NCBI GenBank assembly: GCA_021819255.1
Contig: JAKART010000116.1
Coordinates: 1-6,903 of the forward strand
Origin: Acidobacteriota bacterium
GTDB taxonomy: Bacteria > Acidobacteriota > Terriglobia > Terriglobales > Acidobacteriaceae
DNA length: 6,903 nt
Direction of reading: 5' to 3'
Of this stretch, positions 1-5,900 are shown piece by piece. Numbering within the stretch: the stretch's first letter is position 1; the number at the start of each line of letters is the position of its first letter. The notes below the pieces were generated by a model. That model searched no databases and was not told where the DNA came from. It saw only the letters and a program-made list of their open reading frames with translations. Position numbers and translations under genes: made by a program.

Positions 1-1
1 C

Positions 2-391
2 GATCGCATCCCCGTGGTCTATAACCGCTATATCGCGGAACGCGACAAGCAGGCCTTTCATCACCACCTGGCCATCTTCCAGCTCGGCCGCCCCATCTCC
101 ACGGTGGTGCAGGGAGGAACGCTGCGTATTGTGGATGCTCGCAGCTTCCTGGTGATTTACACCGCGGACCAATGGACGACCAAGACTGAGATGGCATCGC
201 ATTCGCTCGGCCGGGTGGGTTGTTTTGTGGACATTCCCATCGCCAAGGATCGGACCGGGAGTATCGTCTTTACGCTGCGCTGGAGGGAGCCACACGACGA
301 GCCCTCCGAGTGGCTGGGACGAAACTATGAGGTGTCCATCCAGGCGGAGGGGGAGACCCCGTGCGGTGCAGCGGACAAGCCCAGGTTCTAG
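2..391 (+). CDS. C-terminal part of a GH15 glucoamylase-type glycoside hydrolase (5' end outside window)
   Basis: Only the last ~129 codons are in the window. The frame is already open at the left edge and ends at TAG 389-391. The GTG at 14 is just the first start-like codon inside the fragment, not the real start. By recall, the pattern fits the C-terminal beta-sandwich of bacterial GH15 glucan 1,4-alpha-glucosidases. It has a VYNRYIAERDK-type entry strand, a GGTLRIVDA strand, then YTADQWTTK in the place where those proteins have VHWSxDxW. A DIPIAKDRTGSIVFTLRWRE stretch follows, then W-G-x-N-Y-E-V-S-I at the end. The catalytic (alpha/alpha)6 barrel, with its two glutamates, would lie upstream and cannot be seen. 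The family cleaves glucose from the non-reducing ends of alpha-glucans. The last ~14 residues (EGETPCGAADKPRF) extend past the domain. The next gene, an ABC-F ATPase, lies 75 bases downstream on the same strand. The family call rests on a short divergent domain; another carbohydrate-active protein with a similar module is possible. Confidence 0.55.
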   Translation, partial: DRIPVVYNRYIAERDKQAFHHHLAIFQLGRPISTVVQGGTLRIVDARSFLVIYTADQWTTKTEMASHSLGRVGCFVDIPIAKDRTGSIVFTLRWREPHDEPSEWLGRNYEVSIQAEGETPCGAADKPRF

Positions 392-412
392 CTTGCCGCA
401 AAGCGTCTGTTC

Positions 413-437
413 TCTCGCCGCAATGGTCCAGGCGAGA
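413..437 (+). promoter_or_regulatory. Stem-loop between the GH15-like gene and the ABC-F gene
   Basis: TCTCGCC (413-419) pairs perfectly with GGCGAGA (431-437) around an 11-base loop. It lies between the stop at 391 and the ABC-F start at 467. No T-run follows, so it is not a classic intrinsic terminator. It could be a weak terminator, an mRNA processing site or part of the ABC-F leader. The structure is seen in the sequence; any role is inference. Confidence 0.3.
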
Positions 438-466
438 TCCAAGCGACGGCATGTCTCCATGAGAAA

Positions 467-2113
467 ATGAGGGAGATGATCTCTGTCTCCAATGTAACCA
501 TGCGCTATGGCGCAAAGATTCTCTTTGAAGATGTCTCGGTGACCTTCACCGCGGGCCGCAGATACGGCCTGACCGGCCCAAACGGCTCCGGCAAGTCCAC
601 GTTCATGAAGGTGCTCACCGGCGAACTCGATCCCCAGAAGGGTTCGGTGGTGCGCCCCAGGAAGGTGGGCGTGCTCAAGCAGAACCAATATGAGTTTGAC
701 GCCTATCGCGTGGTCGACACGGTGATCATGGGCAACAAGGGTTTGTGGGCCGCCCTGGAAGAACGAGAGCTGATTTACAACAAGCCGGAGATGACCGACG
801 AGGATGGTTCGCGGCTGGGCGAGCTGGAGGGAATCGTTGGCGACGAGGATGGATACGAGGCTGAGGCCAATGCGGCCGTGCTGCTGCAAGGGCTGGATAT
901 TCCCAATGAGCTCCACCAGCGCAAGATGAGCGAGCTGCAAGGCGGGCAAAAGGTGCGCGTGCTGCTGGCGCAAGCGCTCTTCGGTGCGCCGCAGGCGCTG
1001 TTGCTGGATGAGCCGACCAACCACCTGGATCTGGAGTCCATTCACTGGCTGGAAGATTTTCTGATCCGTTATACCGGCACGTTGATCGTGATCTCCCACG
1101 ATCGTCACTTTCTCAATAATGTGTGCACGCACACCGCGGACATCGACTATCAGACGATCATCACCTATACCGGCGGCTACGATGAGATGGTCCTGCAGAA
1201 GACCAGCGTCCGGACGCGAATCGAGGCGCAGAACGAGCAGCGGGAGAAAAAGATTGCGCAGCTCAATGATTTCATCGCCCGCTTCTCAGCCGGCACGCGC
1301 AGCTCGCAGGTAAACTCACGCAAAAAAGAGGTGGAGCGGCTGGCGACCAGCGAGCTGGCGCGCTCCAACATCGCGCGGCCCTATATCAACTTCAAGATGG
1401 AGAGGCCCTCGGGCAAAACCGCTCTGGAGTTTGAGGGCGTGCGCAAAAGTTATCGCCAGCCTGATGGAAAGATGGAACACGTCATCAACGGTTTCTCCGC
1501 CATGGTGCAGCGGGGTGAAAAGGTAGTGCTGATGGGCCGTAACGCCCAGGGCAAATCCACGCTGCTGAAGGCGCTGCTGGCCAACGCGCCGGGAATCGAA
1601 GAGAAGGACGTGTCCATCGACTCCGGCACGGTCAAGTGGGGTCATGAGGTTTCCATCGGCTACTTCGCTCAGGATCACCACGGTTCCATTCAACGCGGCA
1701 TGACGGCCCAGGACTGGCTGCACCAGTATGATCCCAAGGCGGCCAAAGAAGACATTCGGGGAATCCTGGGGCAGATGCTGTTCCGGGGAGAAGAGGGCCT
1801 GAAGAGGACCGATGCTCTCTCCGGCGGAGAGGCCGCGCGGCTGATCTTCTGCAAGATCATGCTGCTCAAACCCAACGTGCTGGTGCTTGACGAGCCGACC
1901 AATCATCTGGATCTGGAGAGCATCAATGCGCTCAACCAGGCGATCCAGAAGTTTGAGGGAACCGTCCTTCTGGTGACCCACGATGAAGATCTGATCGATG
2001 AGACGGCAACCCGGATCTGGCATTTTGTGGGCGGCCCGGACAACTTCCGGATCACGGATCATAAAGGGACCTATGAGGAGTATCAGCAAGCAGCCGCCAT
2101 CGGCGCGCCATAG
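467..2113 (+). CDS. ybiT: ABC-F family ATPase, YbiT-like ribosome-associated protein
   Basis: This 548-residue protein has two ABC ATPase domains in one chain and no membrane segments, as in the ABC-F class of ribosome-binding translation factors. Domain 1 has Walker A GPNGSGKST (37-45), signature LQGGQ (157-161), Walker B LLLDEPTNHLDLE (178-190) and H-loop H211. A charged linker (~240-320) carries the region that reaches the P-site tRNA in ABC-F proteins. Domain 2 has Walker A GRNAQGKST (357-365), signature LSGGE (451-455), Walker B VLVLDEPTNHLD (471-482) and H505. The start SVSNVTMRYGAK, the inserted segment DTVIMGNKGLW...RIY-type with PEMTDEDG, and the ISHDRHFLNNVCTHTADIDY stretch closely follow E. 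coli YbiT (530 aa). This points to YbiT rather than EttA or Uup. ABC-F proteins act on stalled or initiating ribosomes; the exact YbiT role is not settled. ATG 467 gives the longest form. ATG 476 (residue 4) matches homologue starts better, but neither has a well-spaced Shine-Dalgarno. The first signature has Q where Ser is usual. Confidence 0.93.
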   Translation: MREMISVSNVTMRYGAKILFEDVSVTFTAGRRYGLTGPNGSGKSTFMKVLTGELDPQKGSVVRPRKVGVLKQNQYEFDAYRVVDTVIMGNKGLWAALEERELIYNKPEMTDEDGSRLGELEGIVGDEDGYEAEANAAVLLQGLDIPNELHQRKMSELQGGQKVRVLLAQALFGAPQALLLDEPTNHLDLESIHWLEDFLIRYTGTLIVISHDRHFLNNVCTHTADIDYQTIITYTGGYDEMVLQKTSVRTRIEAQNEQREKKIAQLNDFIARFSAGTRSSQVNSRKKEVERLATSELARSNIARPYINFKMERPSGKTALEFEGVRKSYRQPDGKMEHVINGFSAMVQRGEKVVLMGRNAQGKSTLLKALLANAPGIEEKDVSIDSGTVKWGHEVSIGYFAQDHHGSIQRGMTAQDWLHQYDPKAAKEDIRGILGQMLFRGEEGLKRTDALSGGEAARLIFCKIMLLKPNVLVLDEPTNHLDLESINALNQAIQKFEGTVLLVTHDEDLIDETATRIWHFVGGPDNFRITDHKGTYEEYQQAAAIGAP

Positions 2114-2154
2114 TGGCGGCCAGGCCAGGCAACACGGGCCGGGAGGCGCCTGGG

Positions 2155-2272
2155 CTAGACCATTTTCCCTGAAGGTGTAAGCAAGGGGAACGACTCCTGT
2201 GGGCGTTTTCCTCAATGAAAACGCCACTGAACGCCCGCTTCCGTACACCCATCATCAGGGAAAATGGTCTAG
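2155..2272. repeat. 118-bp palindromic intergenic element with perfect 18-bp inverted ends (MITE- or BIME-like)
   Basis: CTAGACCATTTTCCCTGA at 2155-2172 is the exact reverse complement of 2255-2272. Inside, GGTGTA (2174-2179) pairs with TACACC (2244-2249). AAGC (2179-2182) can instead pair with GCTT (2237-2240). A core hairpin GGCGTTTTC (2202-2210) / GAAAACGCC (2217-2225) closes on a 6-base loop, CTCAAT. GGGCGTT (2201-2207) can alternatively pair with AACGCCC (2230-2236), so two core folds compete. The element could form one long imperfect hairpin in DNA or RNA. Each end carries CTAG, itself palindromic, which could be part of the inverted repeat or a 4-bp target duplication. No other direct repeat flanks it. 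No T-tract follows, so it is not a standard terminator. It sits 41 bases after the ABC-F stop and 15 bases before the DUF2237 start. A non-autonomous mobile element or a dispersed intergenic repeat is the likeliest reading. Confidence 0.8.
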
Positions 2273-2287
2273 AGATACAATCGAGGC

Positions 2288-2686
2288 ATGGATGCGGATG
2301 TGAGGATCCCGGTACAGAAGAACGTCCTCGGCCAGCCAATTGAGAGTTGCAGCATCGACCCCCTCACCGGCTTTTACCGCGACGGCTGCTGCAATTCCGG
2401 GCCGGAAGACCTGGGAAAGCACACAATCTGCTGCGTGGTGACGGCCAGATTTCTGGCTGTCTCCTCCGAGTTGGGAAACGACCTTTCCACGCCCATTCCC
2501 GACTACGGGTTCCCGGGGCTCAAGCCCGGGGATCGATGGTGCGTGTGCGCCGCCCGGTGGTTACAGGTACAACGCGCCGGCGCGGCTTGTCCGGTGGTGC
2601 TGGAGGCAACCCATGAGTCGGTCTTGGAGATGATCCCTTTTGAGCTTCTGCTCCAGTATGCGGTGATACCTGAGACTTTGCACTGA
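2288..2686 (+). CDS. DUF2237 family protein
   Basis: This 132-residue soluble protein of unknown function covers the full length of the DUF2237 family. Hallmarks are NVLGQPIESCSIDPLTGFYR (12-31), GCCNSGPEDLGKHTICCVVT (33-52), a FLAVSSELGNDLSTPIPDYG stretch (55-74), FPGLKPGDRWCVCAARW (75-91) and VVLEATHESVLEMIP (103-117). Conserved cysteines C21, C34, C35, C48, C85 and C87 and histidines H45 and H109 suggest metal binding or structural disulfides, but no reaction is established. No signal peptide or membrane segment is seen, so it is probably cytoplasmic. ATG 2288 is preferred; GAGG at 2283-2286 is a purine patch but lies only one base from the ATG. GTG 2300 is a possible alternative start that would still keep the domain. 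The palindromic element ends 15 bases upstream, so the transcript must start inside it, start almost at the ATG, or read through from the ABC-F gene. A TACAAT hexamer at 2276-2281 is too close to the ATG for a usual leader. Confidence 0.9.
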   Translation: MDADVRIPVQKNVLGQPIESCSIDPLTGFYRDGCCNSGPEDLGKHTICCVVTARFLAVSSELGNDLSTPIPDYGFPGLKPGDRWCVCAARWLQVQRAGAACPVVLEATHESVLEMIPFELLLQYAVIPETLH

Positions 2687-2785
2687 AGGTTTTTCCGTGC
2701 AGATGGTTCCGAAAGCCTGGACTTCTATGAGCGCTTTCCCCAGGGTTCGGAGGTCCGGGAGGGCTGGTGCGATAAGGTGGTTGGG

Positions 2786-2803
2786 GCGGCATGATGATGC
2801 CGC
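2786..2803. repeat. Perfect 7-bp hairpin downstream of the DUF2237 gene
   Basis: GCGGCAT (2786-2792) and ATGCCGC (2797-2803) form a perfect stem with a GATG loop. It lies 99 bases after the DUF2237 stop, in the gene-free region between two convergent genes. No T-tract follows, so a terminator role is doubtful; it may act as an mRNA 3'-end stabiliser. The rest of 2687-2834 shows no gene. Confidence 0.4.
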
Positions 2804-2834
2804 AGCAAGCGTACTTTGAACGGCTCATAGACCC

Positions 2835-2926
2835 TCAAAAACATGCAGCTCGCACCCGCAAAAACATGCAGCTCGCACGCGCAAAAGCATCTGGCTCGCA
2901 CCCGCAAAAGCATCTGGCTCGCTCGG
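2835..2926. repeat. Four tandem 23-bp direct repeats in AABB order
   Basis: Units begin at 2835, 2858, 2881 and 2904 with an exact 23-base period and no spacers. All share CAAAA near the start and GCTCGC in the second half. The first two units read CAAAAACATGCAGCTCGCAC. The last two differ at four positions, reading CAAAAGCATCTGGCTCGC. Units 1 and 2 are nearly identical, and units 3 and 4 diverge only in their last four bases. This suggests pairwise or stepwise duplication. The period is not a multiple of three, and open frames through the array change reading frame every unit, so it is not coding. There are no CRISPR spacers. A VNTR-type array or a protein-binding array is possible; nothing in the sequence decides between them. 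Confidence 0.85.
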
Positions 2927-2974
2927 CAGGGCTCACCGGTTCAGCGAAGATCCCCTTGATCTCGAAAGCACGAG

Positions 2975-2998
2975 ATGCGTGGGCCAACTGCATTTTTT
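2975..2998 (+). terminator. Weak terminator-like hairpin with T6 tract
   Basis: ATGCG (2975-2979) can pair with TGCAT (2989-2993), including one G-T pair, around a 9-base loop. Six Ts run through 2993-2998. It lies 288 bases past the DUF2237 stop on the same strand, ahead of the convergent prepilin peptidase gene. The stem is short, so this is tentative. A second hairpin, ATCTCG/CGAGAT (2959-2976), overlaps it and would compete. Confidence 0.25.
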
Positions 2999-3013
2999 CG
3001 AAAGAGCTTTTTC

Positions 3014-3055
3014 TGATCCGTGGCAGGGTTCCTGCGATCGATTCGTGCCGGATCA
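3014..3055 (-). terminator. Inverted repeat spanning the prepilin peptidase stop codon
   Basis: TGATCCG (3014-3020) and CGGATCA (3049-3055) form a perfect 7-bp outer stem. Inside, GCAGG (3023-3027) and CCTGC (3031-3035) form a 5-bp stem with a 3-base loop. The right arm includes the stop codon of the minus-strand prepilin peptidase gene. In the direction of that gene the structure is followed by an A-rich, not T-rich, stretch. If it terminates transcription, it would do so without a standard U-tract. Confidence 0.25.
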
Positions 3056-3985
3056 ATAAGAGCGCAAGAGGTCGATATAGGCATCGATGATCTGGCGGCC
3101 CCAAAGAGCGCTGAGGATGCTGCCCATAATCAGCAGCGTCCCCAGCCGGAGCTTGGTCAAATGCCAGACATCCGTTGCTCGACGAAGCGACGGCGTCATC
3201 AACACCACCAGAGCGATGAAGACGCCCATGAGCACAGCCAGGCAGAAGGCCAGCACGGTATGCGACAGGCCCAGCCACGCCGCCATCAGCAGCATCAGCT
3301 TGGCTTCGCCCATCTTCACGCCGTCATGTTTGCGCAGCCAATGATAGATGCGTCGGATGAGCAGAATCACCAGAGGAGCAACCACGATGGCTGCCAGCCA
3401 GTGCAACATGGCGTCATAAACCTCGGCGCCGTGACCTTCCAGCCCGGTCTCCATACTCCAGTGCAACGGGAGCGCGGTCCAATAAAAGAAACTTACGATA
3501 AAGCGGGCTGCGCTGACCACCAATCCCAAGGCCGCACCCCCCAGCGTGATCCAGTCAGGGAGCCAGTGATGCTCAGTATCCAACACCGCAAGGGCGATGA
3601 GCAGCCAGCAAAGGGTCATCTTCACCAAAGCAAAGGCGACCGCATCGTACATGCTGAATGGCGTCCTCTCCAGCTTCAGGAACTCGCCACAGGCGGTCCA
3701 TGCGGACGCGGCCCAGCATCCGCCCACCCCTAGTTCAACCAGAGGATAGCGCCATCCAACCCAGGCTTTGCAGGCACGGCACCGCCCGCGAAGAAGAGCC
3801 CAGCTCAGGACAGGGATCCGCTCCCACCAGGCCAATACGTGCCCACACTTCCGGCAATGAGCCCTGGGACCAACGATGACTTCATCGGCAGGCCAGTGGG
3901 TGAGGTAGATGTTCAGAAAGCTGCCAAACATCAATCCAAAGAGCGCAACGAGCCCGGTAATGAGTAGGCGAATCGTCAGGGTCAC
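3053..3985 (-). CDS. Prepilin peptidase (A24 family) with Glu in place of the second catalytic Asp
   Basis: This 310-residue inner-membrane protein of the type IV prepilin peptidase family cleaves, and often N-methylates, leader peptides of prepilins and pseudopilins. The N-terminal helix runs into GLMFGSFLN (17-25), the family start. The cytosolic loop has two zinc-type pairs, CRKC (44-47) and CRAC (69-72), with GPRAHC and a WRYPLVEL stretch. The first catalytic aspartate is D136 in VLDTEHHWLPDWITL. At the second site, normally GxGDxK, the protein reads KMGEAKL with E227 in the aspartate position. The change could impair the aspartyl protease or mark a divergent subfamily. The two acidic residues are 91 apart because of an extra loop (~155-195). 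About seven membrane segments are visible. I chose GTG 3985 because GAGAAGG ends 7 bases upstream. A TTG at 4027 would add 14 charged residues with no clear ribosome site. No pilus or type II secretion genes are adjacent. Family certain; activity uncertain. Confidence 0.9.
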   Translation of the reverse strand: MTLTIRLLITGLVALFGLMFGSFLNIYLTHWPADEVIVGPRAHCRKCGHVLAWWERIPVLSWALLRGRCRACKAWVGWRYPLVELGVGGCWAASAWTACGEFLKLERTPFSMYDAVAFALVKMTLCWLLIALAVLDTEHHWLPDWITLGGAALGLVVSAARFIVSFFYWTALPLHWSMETGLEGHGAEVYDAMLHWLAAIVVAPLVILLIRRIYHWLRKHDGVKMGEAKLMLLMAAWLGLSHTVLAFCLAVLMGVFIALVVLMTPSLRRATDVWHLTKLRLGTLLIMGSILSALWGRQIIDAYIDLLRSY

Positions 3986-4018
3986 AGGGCACCTTCTCGT
4001 GAATTTCTTCCAAATATA
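3986..4018 (-). promoter_or_regulatory. Ribosome binding site and possible -10 box of the prepilin peptidase gene
   Basis: On the minus strand GAGAAGG (3998-3992) lies 6 bases before the GTG start at 3985, a good Shine-Dalgarno spacing that decides the start. Further upstream TATATT (4018-4013) resembles a -10 hexamer and would give a short leader. No matching -35 was found, so the promoter part is weak. Confidence 0.35.
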
Positions 4019-4318
4019 CTGCAACAAAGCTTCGGGTTGGAGCTCTTGCCGGGAGATTGCGGTCTGCGACCCGGCCAGGGAACGCTTGCATCTTCCGGAT
4101 GCCGGTCCATCCCGACTTCGTTAGATGCTTCCCTGACCCGTCCATGCCTGCATGATTGCTTCTTCCTCATTTTTTCGAGAAGGAGGATCCGAGTCGAACG
4201 GCGAGATCAACCGTCGAAGCAGCCGATGCCGGGGACGGAGTCGGCGCCCGGGGTCTGCCCTCGTTTCCATGCGCCGGCCTGGATCCTTCCACTCTCCAGG
4301 AGCGCTGTTTCGAGCTGC
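4019..4318. other. Gene-free spacer between PAP2 and prepilin peptidase genes
   Basis: About 300 bases without a convincing gene. Short open frames here lack domains and ribosome sites. A 6-bp stem CCTGGA (4278-4283) / TCCAGG (4295-4300) with an 11-base loop lies 18 bases after the PAP2 stop. It has no T-tract and is at best a weak transcript end. I checked a tRNA-T-loop-like GTTCGACTC on the minus strand near 4200; no cloverleaf could be built. The gap argues that the two minus-strand genes are separate transcription units. Confidence 0.5.
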
Positions 4319-5353
4319 TCAGCGCCCCTGGAAGATCGTAATCGGGATTCGCATGGAAGCGCCAAACGTTCTGGATTGAGCATTTGCCACAGGAGTGACC
4401 GTACTGAGCAGCCGGTTCACCAGGCCCTTCTTTCCCGGACGGTACAAGGCGTGGTGGTTGAGCACATAGGTGGCCGTGAGAAAGCCTACAGCCTGACCGA
4501 CAACGATGTCCGAGGGAAAGTGCTGGTTGGCCAGTAGACGGGAGATGCTCACGGCTTCCACGAACCCGTAGGCCGGGACCATCACGTACCAGTGCGGATA
4601 CTCTCCGGAGACGACGCGGGCCATGGCCATCGAGGACGACGCATGGTCGGAAGGGAACGACGAGTCAAACTCCCAGTGATTGGTTCCATCGGCCCAGAAA
4701 TCGCCATGTCCGTTCCCCTGCAAAGGCCGCTGCCGGTTGCTGACCATCTTCAAGGCGGCGGTTACAGTCGCCGAGTCAATCACCGCCTCGGCAACCAGTC
4801 TTCCGGTCTCCGCCAACTTCGGATTCTTGTCGGCGAGCCCGAGGAAGTAGACTCCCGCGCCCCCAAGTCCAGTGGCATAGTAGGAACCAAAGTTGGCGAT
4901 GTCGTCCGCGATTCTGGTGCGGTTGGGGTCCACGCCGGCCGCCTGTTCTGCATCCCGGTCATAAGCGAAGGCCAGCCCCGTAGAGGCGCCCAGCGGCGTC
5001 AGCCAATAGGCATCTCGCGGCTTGATGTGGAATGGACTGGAGAAGATCCCCTCATCGTCTTTGCCGAGATCCTCGAAACAGCGAACCAGATGGGAGATTC
5101 CGCAGATGGGCTCTCCGCTTTGAACCAGCGGATTTGGCGAGGCCGCTGCCGGGTTTGCCGTGGAAGCGCCCGCGGAAGTTTGACTCGGAGTGAAGCTCCA
5201 TTCCACGGGTGAAGCTTCCGCGGACGAACTCTGGCTCTGCGCCAACGGGAAGGAGAAGCTGGAGACGGCGGAGATATGGGTCGTTTGCGCCGGAGCCAGC
5301 GATGCACACAAAGCCAACAGGCTGAATCCGGCGGCGAAAAAGGATCGGCGCAT
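4319..5353 (-). CDS. Secreted PAP2-superfamily phosphatase
   Basis: This 344-residue protein has a clear Sec signal peptide: MRR, a hydrophobic core FFAAGFSLLALCASL, and a likely cut after APA at residue 22. A low-complexity Ser/Ala/Pro region (~38-80) follows, then the catalytic domain. All three PAP2 acid phosphatase motifs are present: KMVSNRQRP (202-210, K-x6-RP), PSDH (234-237, the PSGH motif with Asp for Gly) and SRLLANQHFPSD (271-282, SR-x5-H-x3-D). H278 would form the phosphoenzyme and H237 would be the acid/base. The family removes phosphate from lipid phosphates such as undecaprenyl diphosphate, phosphatidate or lipid A, or from other phosphomonoesters; the substrate here cannot be told. 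Unlike six-helix lipid phosphatases, it shows few long hydrophobic spans, suggesting a periplasmic or outer-membrane-associated enzyme. The frame stays open 153 codons upstream of the chosen ATG. The signal peptide fixes the start at 5353; no strong Shine-Dalgarno is seen. The next gene upstream is divergent. Confidence 0.88.
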   Translation of the reverse strand: MRRSFFAAGFSLLALCASLAPAQTTHISAVSSFSFPLAQSQSSSAEASPVEWSFTPSQTSAGASTANPAAASPNPLVQSGEPICGISHLVRCFEDLGKDDEGIFSSPFHIKPRDAYWLTPLGASTGLAFAYDRDAEQAAGVDPNRTRIADDIANFGSYYATGLGGAGVYFLGLADKNPKLAETGRLVAEAVIDSATVTAALKMVSNRQRPLQGNGHGDFWADGTNHWEFDSSFPSDHASSSMAMARVVSGEYPHWYVMVPAYGFVEAVSISRLLANQHFPSDIVVGQAVGFLTATYVLNHHALYRPGKKGLVNRLLSTVTPVANAQSRTFGASMRIPITIFQGR

Positions 5354-5387
5354 GAGTATATCCAGTTTATAGGGAGTGAGGCGTGCA

Positions 5388-5438
5388 GCCTGAGGCAGGC
5401 AGGGGAGCAGTCCGTTGCTCCCTGAGATTCCTTTTATA
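5388..5438 (-). promoter_or_regulatory. Structured leader of the PAP2 gene: possible -10 and two hairpins
   Basis: Read on the minus strand, TATAAA (5438-5433) could be a -10 box, though no good -35 lies before it. Two stem-loops follow at once. One has 7-bp arms (GGGAGCA 5403-5409 with TGCTCCC 5416-5422, 6-base loop). The other has 5-bp arms (GCCTG 5388-5392 with CAGGC 5396-5400, 3-base loop). They end about 35 bases before the ATG. A second TATAAA (5371-5366) lies closer to the ATG and is an alternative promoter. No known riboswitch class was recognised. Confidence 0.3.
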
Positions 5439-5888
5439 CAACACTCGCGACGTGAAGTTGCGAACAGGGCTTGATAGACGAAAGCTCCGCGGCTCTTGGC
5501 GGCTACCTGCCGGACTCGCGAACCGTATGTGGGGATGAAGCGGCTCTTGCACCAGGACCGGGCCAAGTCCACGAATCTCGGCTCGGTCCGCCGTCCCAAG
5601 ATGGGAAAACCGCATGCAGGGAGCGCAACAGCCCTGCGGAGTATACTTCCACTGGAGCGCGCAGGCTCCGGCAGGGCAAGCAGCAGCTCTGCCGACTGCG
5701 GAAGCGTGATGAGCGCGAGAGACGACGCTTGCGGCAAGCAGCCGGTTCCCAGCCATACCAATAGAACTTCTTTCTTCATAGGCCGGCGCGAAAGAAAAAC
5801 GGTCCAGAGCATCCCGTCGGGAGGTTCTCCAGAGCGCTCCGCTCAGTTCTCGCACACTTACCAAAGCGCTCGCCGCAGCCTGAACCAG
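5439..5888. other. Gene-free divergent intergenic region
   Basis: About 450 bases between divergently transcribed PAP2 and GH85-like genes with no convincing gene. Several overlapping open frames of 97-176 codons exist on both strands, as expected in GC-rich DNA. None shows a recognisable domain, a good ribosome site or consistent protein-like composition. The minus frame shared with PAP2 contains MKKEVLLVWLGTGCL, which looks faintly like a signal peptide but leads into no known domain. Promoters for the two flanking genes are expected here, but no clear -35/-10 pair was found. Confidence 0.5.
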
Positions 5889-5896
5889 TGACGTCA
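5889..5896. promoter_or_regulatory. 8-bp palindrome TGACGTCA just before the GH85-like start
   Basis: TGACGTCA is a perfect palindrome ending 4 bases before ATG 5901. It takes the place where a Shine-Dalgarno would normally be. It could be an operator half-site or chance; a single 8-mer is weak evidence. Confidence 0.2.
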
Positions 5897-5900
5897 TTCG

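Noticed and set aside
1316..2248. Long minus-strand open frame of 310 codons opposite the ABC-F gene
   Set aside because: It lies almost fully antisense to a well-conserved ABC-F coding region and runs into the palindrome; no domain is visible.
2155..2272. Ordinary intrinsic terminator for the ABC-F gene
   Set aside because: The structure is too long and nested, and no T-tract follows either arm.
2835..2926. CRISPR array
   Set aside because: Units are directly adjacent with no spacers, and no cas genes are present.
2725..3278. Minus-strand open frames with repeated CFCACE / MFLRV peptides
   Set aside because: The repeats come from the 23-bp DNA array read through in shifting frames; part also overlaps the prepilin peptidase gene in another frame.
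3020..3733. 237-codon plus-strand open frame
   Set aside because: His/Gln-rich shadow on the opposite strand of the prepilin peptidase gene, with no domain.
4180..4210. Possible tRNA (GTTCGACTC on the minus strand)
   Set aside because: No 5-bp T-stem, anticodon arm or acceptor stem could be fitted around it.
5354..5812. Upstream extension of the PAP2 frame, giving a 497-residue protein
   Set aside because: A typical signal peptide begins at the internal ATG (5353), and the extension shows no recognisable domain or ribosome site.
5367..5897. 176-codon minus-strand open frame in the divergent region
   Set aside because: Composition is Ala/Arg/Ser/Pro-rich as expected of random GC-rich frames, it overlaps other open frames, and no motif or ribosome site is seen.
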